Shown one piece after another: positions 54,150 through 64,000 of a stretch of 64,000 nucleotides of DNA. The stretch covers positions 2,418,001 to 2,482,000 of the forward strand of contig JAULSN010000001.1 in assembly GCA_033439765.1 (NCBI GenBank), in the 5' to 3' direction. Position numbers and translations under genes: made by a program. Source of the DNA: Lasiosphaeria ovina (lineage: Eukaryota > Ascomycota > Sordariomycetes > Sordariales > Lasiosphaeriaceae). Each line of letters begins with the position of its first letter. Positions within the stretch are counted from its first letter, which is position 1. The notes beneath the pieces were generated by a model. That model was given only the letters and a program-made list of their open reading frames with translations, ran no database searches and was not told the DNA's origin.

Positions 54150-56029
54150 ATGGAGACGTCTTCGCCCCTGGCTGCCATGCGGCCAGCGCCTCCTTCGTTC
54201 GGCCGGCGAGACCTGTTCGGATCGCACAACGCTCACTTCGCCCCGTCGTCTCTTGGCGGCGGCGGCGGCGGCCTAACGTTGCGGGAGCAGTTCAACTTTC
54301 ACCAGACCACCGGGTACTTTAACGTTAAGACCGTTCGAGGTTCTTCACCCACGGCGTCTCTGGCGGCCGACCTGTCGCAAAACTTTAAGCTCAACGACTC
54401 GAGGTTAGTTTCCATTAGCGTTCCAAAACGTCCCAGTGCTCTGTACTCACACTTGCGTCATTCTGCAGCAGTCCCATGTTCCCGACTCCACGCCGAGCCC
54501 TGTTCACCACAGCCGCCATGATGGATGCTATTGAGGGCCGTGGGAAGAGGGGGCCAACCCGCTGGGTCGGGCACGAAGCTCGGGGATTTGCAGAGGACTC
54601 GGAGTATGTGACGACGCCTCCGCTGCCCCTGTCTTCGTCACCTGGGCATGTCGACATGATGGAGATGTCACCATTGCCGCACAAGGCTCCGTACGTTGTT
54701 CAGGTCGAGGTGCCTTCGCCCACCCCGACGCAGTCGCCAGCCGATGAAATCATGCTGGACTCTCCTCTGCCGCGACAGACTTCTCTGGAGCCGTCAAAGC
54801 CCGTTGTGGCCGAGTAAGTCTGAATTACCCGTTTCCGATGGTTTCCCTATATTACCAGCTAACGGTTTTACGTTTTTTTTTTTTTAAACAGTCGGAGGAA
54901 GCTTGGCCTGCGACGCCCATCGTTAAATCGCGTGAAAGGCTACACTACGGGTGCTATACCTACCCGTACGCACGCTCCTGAAAACCAGCTGCCCCCCTTT
55001 CGCTTTGGCGGGGACAGCCAGATTACCTCTTGCTCTCCGTCCATGTCGTTGAGCGAGTGCTTTCAAGACTCGCCTCCTCAAGAGCGCCGGCCACAGTCTG
55101 CAAACAGCCCCTGCCCTCCCATGGCATCTTTACGCGTGAAACCTCAATTCGCTAGCCTGAGTGGTATGGGAAACTCGCGCAACGGTTCGCCCATCACCAG
55201 CCATGCCCGACGAACCTCGAACCCGTTTATGCGCCCTCGGAAACAGTTTCGCCGTTCGCTGAGCATGTTTGAGAACCCGGGCGAGATCATGAAGCCCCAG
55301 AAGGAGGAGCCGACGCCTCCGAAAGTGCTCCAGGCCGTTATGGACATTGACGAGTCGGCCGAGCCGGTTCTGCCGCATTTCTTCCCCGAGGGCAGCGACG
55401 ACAACATTCCCCGCATTTCCCAGAGCACCATGCTCGGCGTCTTGGACGGCAAGTTCACGGAGCACTTCAGCCAGAAGATGATCGTTGATTGCCGATTTGA
55501 GTACGAGTATGAGGGTGGTCACATCGATGGAGCAATAAACTACAATGACAAGGAGTTGTTGGCAAGCCATCTGTTTAACACGCCAATGGAAGGCCGCACG
55601 CTCCTCATTTTCCACTGCGAGTACTCGGCCCATCGAGCGCCCATCATGGCTCGCCATATTCGAGCCCAGGATAGAAACGCGAATATTGAGTGCTACCCGA
55701 AGCTTACGTATCCCGAAGTCTACATCTTGGATGGCGGCTATAGTGGTTTCTTCTCCGCCCATCGCAATCGGTGCCACCCTCAGGCATATGTCGAGATGAA
55801 CGCAGCCGAGCATGTTAATACCTGCGAGAGGAAAATGGGCCGTCTGCGCCAGGGCCGCCGGGGATTGGGCCGAGCTCAGACATTTGCCTTCGGCTCTGGC
55901 CGGACCGTGCAAGACTCACCTACCGCGCCGGGCCGGGCCGGTTCCCGCGATTGCGACTTTGTCGACATGATCGGAGCTTCTCCCATCCTCGGCAACGACC
56001 GCCCTGCTAGGCGCATGGTCTCGTTTTAA
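54150..56029 (+). CDS. CDC25: CDC25-type M-phase inducer phosphatase
   Basis: Exons 54150-54403, 54469-54813 and 54892-56029, giving 578 aa. The long N-terminal part is Ser/Pro-rich, with many SP/TP sites (SSPGHVDMMEMSPLPHK, TPTQSPADEIMLDSPLP), as expected of a phospho-regulated protein. The C-terminal rhodanese/Cdc25 domain contains MIVDCRFEYEYEGGHIDGAI and the active-site loop HCEYSAHR, with nucleophile C442 and R448, followed by YPEVYILDGGYSGFF. It dephosphorylates the inhibitory tyrosine of CDK1 to permit mitotic entry (nimT in Aspergillus, MIH1 in yeast). The first acceptor is a tandem CAGCAG at 54466-54471, so a one-serine difference is possible. Intron 2 has a T13 tract near its acceptor. 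Confidence 0.94.
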
Positions 56030-57787
56030 ACCGCGCCGAGAATTCCTCGAAGTCTCTTTTGTTGGATTAAATCATCATTGGCAGAGTCATTCACGCCTTG
56101 CTTGCGTGCGTCTCTGTATGCACTACGACTTGGCATTCCGGGGCCTTAGTTTCTCTTTGAGAAACGGGGCCCCCCGCCTCATCATTTTCTTCCCTTTTTC
56201 ATTTTACATATTTCTTCTTTCGCATGCCGCCACCCCCTATTCGCAGCTCTTGAGGATCCGGCGGGTCTTGTCGGCGGGCGGATTGGCCACCCGACAATCG
56301 TTGACAAACTCGATATTTCCCTAGACGTTCATCACATTGGCATAGCATCGCAACTTCCAAGCATTTCGGGCTTTGGATCCGGCATCCGTTAGCTCGCTTA
56401 TTTGGGTTGTATCATACTGCATTCACATTTGACGTTCATGCTTCAGCATTGCATCGTTCTCATGTTCGGCAGGCAAGCGTTTTCACTTTTTGGGGCACGC
56501 CGAGATCGAATCCTCGGCGGTCAACACACGCCATTTTGCCTGTCCTGATGCGACATGGACTGGCAGTGGTTCATAATACCTTTGCAGACCAAAGACAGCA
56601 TCATTGCCACACCCCGGATTGTTTTTCTTCGCCAGGGTGTCTGACGCACAACCTGCCCAGTTTTGGGCTGGGTTTTTTCCCTTTACAACAAACATGTACG
56701 AAAAATGATACCACTACTACACACCCGGTTCGGTCCGACACACACCGAGCTAGCTCACTTGTTTTCTATGTTGATTCGAAATGATACGTCTTCCCCCAAG
56801 AGCTGCTATGCGAAGAAGATTCATGAGGCTCCGCCTTGATGGTTGCAGTGGTTTGCAAGTTTCTTCCCTGCGCGCAGAGGTCAGGGAGGAAGAGAGAGCT
56901 GCGGTGCATGTGCATACAGAGGAGGGCAAGGCACGTTTTTGTTGCGGGTGGTAATCACACGCTTGGTGGTTTCAAGCGCCTTCTCCTAGACAGGAAAGGA
57001 AGGATGGAGGGATTGAACTGGCTGAGAATACAGCCTTGTCTCTAGACGGGCTATGTGCATCCGTTGATGCTTGTTTTGTCAGGCTAACCATCATCCTGTG
57101 TGTACTATCTATGATACGAGTGTTGCTCGAGTTGGACTTAAATACTTGTTCTCTCTCCCCGTGCCCACAAGCTGGGCTTTTGTTATTTTTTGTGCACTCG
57201 ATTGTGTTTGCTATGTGGACTTCTTTGTAAGAAGGTTTAACAAGTGAAGCCGCTGAAGCCGAGCTGAGCCGGGGTTCGGCTACAAAAATGTTGAAAAATC
57301 AACGATCTTGGAGGGATAAAGTTGTAAGGAAGTTGCCTGTTGTGTATTCAGCTACATATACCTGATTTCTTTTTTGTAACGGTTTATGTCTTAGCTGGCC
57401 ACCCAACTGCAACCAACACCTTAAAGATCTGTCTTGTACGCTCCTTTCAGTTTTAATCGCAGAAAAAGACCAACTTGTATTGGGTGTGTGGTATTTAAGA
57501 GCGAGAAGGCTTGAGTTATCTGCCAGGGTTTTCTTGCTGCCTCGAGAAATCAGGTTCGAGTGATTCGAGTATCCGTACCACCTAACCAATGCCCCGCAAA
57601 AGACGACCCACCCCCATATATGCATAATCTGCCCCACTCCGAGTCCAAAATGACCAGGGATCCCTTGTCAAGTATTTTCGCCCTGAATTTACTTCGCGCT
57701 GCCTCTCTTTTAGCATCGCTAATCCGTCCTCCACACTCACCTTCACTACACTCATCTCACCAGTAACCCACATCTACCGTCGCAACT
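56030..57787. other. Intergenic stretch between CDC25 and DRN1
   Basis: No coding signal. The final 200 bp, rich in CT and CACTCAC-type motifs, is the likely DRN1 promoter and leader. Confidence 0.4.
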
Positions 57788-59532
57788 ATGGCGACCGAGA
57801 AGAAGGCCCCTAAAATGTAAAATACCATCACCTCCCATCGCACGGAGAGCTGGATGTTGCATTTCACTGACAATTTTCTTTTATTAGTTTCGTCTTCGGA
57901 AGTGTGAACGGGCAGCTTCGCTCAGCCTTCACCAAGATCGGCGTGTTGCACGCCAAAAATGACTTCAGCTTTGGGATTATCACGGGCAATCTCTTTGCCA
58001 CGGAGCAGGATGACGAGCAACTAAGCTCCCTTCTTAATGGAAACATCGAGATCCCCTGCCCCGTCTACTTCACCTCTGGCACAGTCCTGCTTCCCCACCG
58101 GGTGGTCGAGAAGATCCAGGAGGGGGATGAGATCGCTCCCAACCTCTATTTCCTCGACAAGCGCAGCATCACCAATACCCTCGAGGGCGTGCGCATCGTG
58201 ACCCTGGGTGGTGTTCCTCTCCCCGAAGACGCCGCGCCGGGAACGTCGCAGGAGCTGTCCTTGGCATATTACGGCGATGGCGATGCCAAGTCTCTTCAAT
58301 CCGCCAAGAACGTCGACATCTTGCTAACTTCCGTCTGGCCAACTGGCATATGGAACAAGAGCGCCAAGGCCATCGAGATGAGCATTGATTCCGCGACGGC
58401 CCCCAATGACAAAGCCGTTGCAGAGCTTTGCAAGGCGCTCAAGCCCGCGTATCACTTTGCTACATCCCGGGGTAATGTGTGCTTCGAGCGAGAGCCCTTT
58501 GCTTCTGTTGGAAACGATACCGATGGCGATAGCATCGCCGTCACTCGGTTCATATCGCTAGCCCCATGGGGCAACGCGGAGAAGGCCAAGAGCATGTACG
58601 CCTTCACCATCAACCGTGAAGCTTTCACAGCCCCGCCGCCGGGCAGCACGGCGACACCATTCCCCGGACTGGCGCCAAAGAAGCGCTCGGCCGAAGACGC
58701 TGGGTTTTCTCGCTTCTCCCATGGCCACGATAACCGCCATGGCAACCGGAAGCATCGTAGGGACCGATCGCCTCCCCCCGGCCCGGACCGATGCTTTTTC
58801 TGCCTCTCCAACACAAATCTGCCGCAACACATGATCACGAGCATCGGCGACGAGGCCTACCTTGTCACCGCCAAGGGGCCGCTCCCGGCTGCGGATACCT
58901 TTGGGGACTATGGGCTCGCCTTTCCGTGCCATTTCATCATCGCCCCGCTGGACCATGCCCCCTCGGTCAGCACCGAGGTCATGGGCGTGGACAAGGCCAA
59001 GAAGACGTACGAGGACATGGAAATGTATCTCAAGTCTCTCCAGAAGATGGTCTCGGCGCTTTCGGGACGCCGGTTGGGCACCGTCGCCTGGGAGTTCAAC
59101 CGTGCCCGCAATATCCACGTGCACTGGCAGACCATGCCAGTGCCGGCCGCACAGGTCCTCGACGGCAGTGTCGAAGCCGCGTTCCGAGAACTTGCCGTCA
59201 AGTCCGAGCTTGGGGAGTTTGACGAAGAGGACTTTGGCACAGCTGACGAGGCCGGGGGTGATCAAGACTATCTGCGCGTCTGGATCTGGGCGGAGGCGGT
59301 GGATGGCAACAATCCAAACCCGGGAACGGTTGCTAAGAGCCTGGTGATCAAGTTCGACAAGCACGTGCCGTTTGACCTTCAATTTCCCAGAAAGGTCATG
59401 GCCAAACTGCTCGGCCTAGAGCACCGCGTCGTTTGGCAGACGGTGGGCCAGACCGAGCAGGAGGAGACGGCAGACGTCGCCGCTTTCCGCGAGGCGTTCA
59501 AGCCCTACGATTTCACGCTACTGGCGCAGTAA
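57788..59532 (+). CDS. DRN1: CwfJ-family protein, DRN1/CWF19L1-like
   Basis: Exons 57788-57816 and 57888-59532 (intron GTAAAA...TTATTAG), giving 557 aa. The N-terminus is a degenerate metallophosphoesterase fold: KIFVFGSVNGQLRSAF, DFSFGIITGNLF, then YFLDKRSIT. Next is a Lys/Arg/His/Asp-rich linker (HGHDNRHGNRKHRRDRSPPP). The CwfJ C-terminal domain 1, with HIT-like features, contains CFFCLSNTNLPQHMI, EAYLVTAKGPLP and the histidine block NIHVHWQTMPVPAA. CwfJ domain 2 follows (HRVVWQTVGQTEQEETADV). Homologs associate with spliceosomes and with the lariat-debranching enzyme Dbr1, assisting intron turnover, so a nuclear location is expected. Confidence 0.93.
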
Positions 59533-60477
59533 ATCATGGATAAGTGGCTTTAAGACCACCCCCTTTCGTTTTTGTTTGCTTGTTGGAGGTAACAACACAA
59601 GCTATAAAGTACTTGTAGATATATTTGGCATCGGCGCATGGATCGGATCCAAAAGACTGGGAATCGGTGGGGATCTGGGTGGCACTTTCTTAGCTATTTC
59701 TCTCTCTCTCTGTCTCTTGGCTTTTTGTTGCGCCAGTTGGCGCACACATATTTACTGTACAAAATACCTTAGTAAGACTGTCGGTAACCGAAACCGAAGT
59801 TATCTTCACAAGCGCGGAGTTAAAATGTGCCTTGCAGGATTTGATCAAAATAATCGCTTGCATGGGCTGCACTTGCCTTGTCGGTCTAGAAGAACCCATG
59901 ATTGTAACGATATAGACTTTGGGTCGTTGTGTAGAGATGGGGGTTCTTTTCTTTTTTGTTCCTTCCCTTCTTTCTCTTCACATTCGCCTAAAAGATTCCT
60001 ATGGGCGCCGATTAAAATTGACTTGACTTTCTCAAAGCTTAGTGAAAAAAAGTGATCCAAAGAAAGTAAAGACATTCATTTCACATAAAGCCTGTGAAAG
60101 ATGCGTTGGTTCAGAATACATGGACTCTTTAGTTTGAGAACATCACAAACACAATATCTACTCTTCGAGACACGTAGTAATGTTCTCGTTGTCGGTGTCT
60201 GATACGGAATATATGCAGTTACGCAAACAATTATCCTTATGCGCTAATTGAAGCAGTTATGCATTTAAAAGCAGCATCGATAACCCATTAAACTTTGGAC
60301 GAAGCGGCGACCCCTCCCTTATCGGCTTATCTTAACTTCATCGGCATGCACCCCAGCCAAAAAAAAATCCAGCTCGAAATCCCATTCTGGGGTCTCGATC
60401 GCTAGAAGGTCACCAGGTTTGTTTTGGTCGGTTTCGTCAACAGAAGCGACGACGGCTACGCCACCGACGCCGCCAGA
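59533..60477. other. Intergenic stretch between DRN1 and UTP20
   Basis: AT-leaning 3' flank of DRN1 and promoter of the UTP20-like gene. No supportable gene. Confidence 0.4.
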
Positions 60478-63400
60478 ATGCCTTCCACCTCGTCAGGCCG
60501 CATCGTGAAGGCCCACCGGCCTTCGAACTCCAAGAAGACGCTCCACCAGAAAAATCATCGGTGGGAGTCGTTCAGCGCAAAGATCTCCAAGCTCCATTCC
60601 CTTGACCCGCTGCGCAAGGTGCGCCGACACGATCTCGACGCCGAAGACCTCGCCGCCACCACCTCATACTTGCGCAATGGCCTCGACAAGTGGGCCGAGC
60701 TCAACGTCTCCAAGTCCTATGCCGACTTCAAGAAGCAGGTCAACCCCCTCACCGAGTCGCTGGCCCAGATCCTCTACCATGAAGACCGCATCATGGGCCT
60801 GCTGGCCGAATACATAGCCCGCCACGACAGGGAGGCTCTCGAGCCGCTGCTCGACTTGGTCACGGCCTTCTCCCACGACCTTGGCGTGCGCTTCGCGAAG
60901 CACTACCCCCGCGCCCTGGCCCTGATCGTCGACCTCGCCAGCAAGGTGCACGATGTCGAAGCTATCGAGTGGACATTTGCCTCGCTAGCATTCCTCTTCA
61001 AGTACCTTGCCAGACTAATCACACCCGACCTACGCCCGACATACGATGCCGTGGCACCGCTCATGGGCAAGTCGAGGGTCCCAGGGCACATTGCCCGTTT
61101 CGCCGCCGAAGCAATGAGCTTTCTCATCAAAAAGGCCGCCGCGCCCGGCCACAAGGAGAAGGCGCTGCCGATGATTGTTGAGCACGCCAGGAAAGACCTC
61201 GAGAGCGTGGCCGGGACAAAACAGTTCGACCTATACAGCCAGGGGATCATGACCATGTTCGCCGAGGCAATCAAGAGCGCGGGGAATTCGGTCCATTCGA
61301 CTGGCCCAGAGATATTCGCCGCTTTAATACGGGATGTGCCCGAAGCCGAGCTGGCGTTGCCCGAGCAGACCATCTGGACGGATGTCTGCTGCGGTGTCAT
61401 CACCAGCACCATCCATCACTCGACAGCGGAGACGTTCAAGATTGTTGAAGTTAGGATCGTAGAGGAGGCGCAAGCTGCGCCAGAGCGAGCGGCAATGTTC
61501 GTTCAACTCTTCGGGATTATCGCTGGTGTCCGGAGGGGCGGCCGCATCAACGACTGGAACAGCTTTGTCAAGGTGCTCAACCGGCTAATAGGGGAGCTCG
61601 CCACATGTAAGGAGAAGGACCAGATTTCTTCCTCTCCGCAGGTCTGGCAGCGCACTATTGTCAATGTGGCCATGATATGGAGCCAAGCACCTATCGACGC
61701 TCTGATCCCTGCGTTGTCGACCTTTAACGGGACCATGACCAAGGAGCCCCTGATGAAGTGGTACATACCGTTTTGCTCCTATCTCGCGGATTTGAACTCG
61801 GACCGGTTCCGTAGTCTCTTCCAGAAGGAATTCCAGAGGTTTGTCTTCTCTTCTCCAACTTTGGTTCTCCAATACACGGGCTAACGCGGATAGATTTGTC
61901 GTTGCACACTGGTCTGAGAGCGCGAACGAGGACATTCTCTGTGTTCTCCTCCCGCACATCATCAAAGTCGGCGGCGGTGACCGCGACTCTTTTCCACTCC
62001 CCCAATCATGGCAAGACCAGATTGTCAGTAAGTTTGTGAGACTTGAAGATACCCCGTTCCCAGAGAGCGGAGGGTTTGGCAAGGACCCCGAAACCTGGAG
62101 AGATAAGTGCTTGCCAAAGTACTCGGCACTCTTACGGATACTGGAGACGACATCAGTGCACCCTTCTACGAACGCCAGGATAGCAGAGGTCTTGCTTAAG
62201 AAGCTGAAGCTTGCTCTCCGGCCATCGTCATCTCTCCCCACCGACGAGGCAAACTTCATCGTCAGCGATGGTTTCCGGGCCTACCTGCGGATGTGTGCGG
62301 CCCCCGGGTCCGTGGACGCTAGCTTGGCTCCTCTACTGAGAGCTGCGGCACCACGGTTCTGCCGATCGCCGGCCTTCCTTGAAGCCCTCCTTACCTACGA
62401 ACGTGAAATTGGCGGCAAGGTCGCTTTGGAAGTAATCGGCAGAATCGGCAGTCCGCAAGAAGAGGAAGACCCCCTAGTCAAGTCGCTCATCGGTAACCTC
62501 TCAGCTCCATCCCATCCGTTACGGCTCGTGTCTCTCAAGATTCTCAATGTCTTGGAGTCAACCGTCGACCAAAACTCGGCGTTGGCGACAATGATTCAAG
62601 TCGAAGAGCTTGAGCTGAACCTGCAAAACGCACGCACTATTGGTGTGCATCTTCGAAAGCTTGGCCACCAATATGCTCATCTTGGCGAAAACTCTTGGTT
62701 GATACGGGCCATCCCGGCTTTCTTGTTCGGTATGATGACTGTGCCTTTGTCTCCCGTCTGGGACGAAGCTGTAGAGGCGATGAAGAAGACAGCAGAGACC
62801 AAACTTGGGGAGGAACAACTGGCAGATCTAGCCTTTGACTGGCTGGATGTGCCCTCTCCTCGATGGTCTGGGCCATTTAAGTCGCCGACCCAGGGCGGTC
62901 GTATCGCTATGACCGACTTTGAATGTCTCAATCACATGAGGTTGCGCAAGACTGCTGTGTTTACTGGACAAGCTGTGGAAGCGTCTTCTGAAGACATGCT
63001 AGAAACATTCGACGTGGGCCAGAAGATTGTCGAACCTCGCTCAGATAACGCGCGGAACAAGGCACTCAAGGTGTTTTCTGCCCTGCCTGGCCTAGCCGAA
63101 AAGCGGTCCAGGAAGCTGGTACCGTATCTCCTCTCCTTCACAGACGAGGATGAAACACCGATAGAAGAAGAAGCCGAGGATGAGTGGGCGGAAGAGAAGC
63201 CCGAAGGCACCTGGACGCTGCCTGACAGGAAGGCGCTTGTAGGAGTCTTTGCGCTGTTCAACAACCCCAGAGTGCTTTATCAGAGCGAAAAGGTCTATCA
63301 AGCGCTCTTAAAATTGTTGGCCAATGGCGACATTGAGCTCCAGAAGCCAGCTCTCAAGGCAATCTTGGCGTGGAAAATTGACGCTATCAAGCCGTACCGA

Positions 63401-64000
63401 GAGCATCTCGAGTTCCTCTTGGACGAATCCAGGTTCAAGAACGAACTTACTGTTCTCTTCCAGGGAGACAACAAAATTCAGGCCGAGCATCACGCGGAAA
63501 TGATGCCGGTTCTCCTTCGCCTACTGTATGGGCGTACAATCTCGAAGAAGGGCGCCGCCAGTGGCCGCCATGGTCTCCACGCCACCCGCCTCGCTGTCAT
63601 TCGTCATCTGAATGTGGATGACATGGGGAGCTTCCTGGACATTGCTCTCAGCCATCTTCGCGATGTACGGGTCGTTGATGACCGAGGCATCCGTGAAAGT
63701 GTTTTTGCACACGAGATTCTCCCTGCCAGAAAGCAGGTTGGTCTTTTGAATATGGTCGAGTCCATCATCAGCGAGCTGGGCAGCAGTGTTGAAGCGTACA
63801 TGGAGGCTATCGTCAATACTGTACTCTTTTGCCTCATCTCTGCTTGCCGACAACTTGGGGGAGTCTCAGAAGACTCCGAGAACGCCGACCCTGTCCAAAA
63901 CGCTTCCTTGTACAAGGTCATCAAGACGACCGCCTTGAAATGCCTGTGCAAGCTCTTTCAAAACGACCCGACCTTCGACTGGACACCCTACAAGGAGGTG
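60478..64000 (+). CDS. UTP20: UTP20/DRIM-like SSU-processome component, 3' end beyond window
   Basis: Exon 1 60478-61838, then a 55-nt intron (GTTTGT...GGCTAAC...GATAG), and exon 2 61894 to the window edge, open over 702 codons. About 1155 residues are visible of a protein that in family members is about 2500. The start MPSTSSGRIVKAHRPSNSKK is the first ATG in frame. Next comes the typical opening HRWESFSAKISKLHSLDPLRKVRR, then continuous HEAT-like helices (FASLAFLFKYLARLITPDL, MSFLIKKAAAPGHKEKALPM, FKIVEVRIVEEAQ). The SSU processome uses this scaffold in early 18S rRNA processing in the nucleolus. No frame breaks are visible. Confidence 0.9.

Overview
The window comes from a filamentous ascomycete, most likely a Sordariomycete. 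Coding DNA is GC-rich, and genes carry short introns (about 50-220 nt, GT/GC...AG) with CTAAC or CTGAC branch-point-like motifs. The gene set is fungal: a GH18 chitinase with CBM18, a two-copy DUF7726-type protein, a 2EXR protein, HET and orphan AAA ATPase sequences, POL5, CDC25, and DRN1/CwfJ. There are no bacterial-style operons. Promoter regions contain AT, TG, CA and AAG microsatellites.

Left third (1-19.6 kb), accessory: a partial gene on the minus strand (1-302); a long gene-poor stretch; a five-exon secreted chitinase (4446-6055); then a tandem pair of homologous multi-exon genes of a family I do not recognise (about 8.3-10.6 kb and 10.8-13.3 kb). The pair was found by comparing the two loci with each other. 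They share intron positions and phases, have unrelated low-complexity tails, and show frame breaks. A tyrosinase relic without its copper-binding core follows (14.7-15.3 kb), then weak hypothetical ORFs.

Middle (19.6-34 kb), mixed: a two-repeat DUF7726-like protein; a secreted Thr/Pro-rich protein; an unusual array in which a splice-site-bearing unit is tandemly duplicated upstream of a 2EXR protein; a polyQ protein; and two J-domain proteins in tail-to-tail arrangement. One of these is an ER ERJ5/DNAJC1-like protein with two GC-AG introns.

35-39 kb, rearranged patch: an unknown gene interrupted by one TAG; a HET-domain pseudogene with four in-frame TAG/TAA codons; and an AAA ATPase. The HET and AAA sequences both lose their N-terminal part at the same head-to-head junction near 37.82 kb. 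Just beyond lies an intron-bearing tRNA-Asp-like locus with an ATC anticodon.

Right part (41.6-64 kb), conserved housekeeping: proteasome alpha-7 (PRE10) and POL5/MYBBP1A, which converge; about 7.8 kb without a supportable gene and with an AT-rich core; then CDC25, DRN1 and the 5' two thirds of a UTP20-like gene that runs off the end. POL5 and UTP20 are both nucleolar ribosome-biogenesis factors, but nothing in the sequence shows co-regulation.

All exon structures were read by eye from splice consensus and frame continuity. Reading-frame arithmetic closes exactly for the chitinase, DUF7726, J-protein, ERJ5, PRE10, POL5, CDC25 and DRN1 models.
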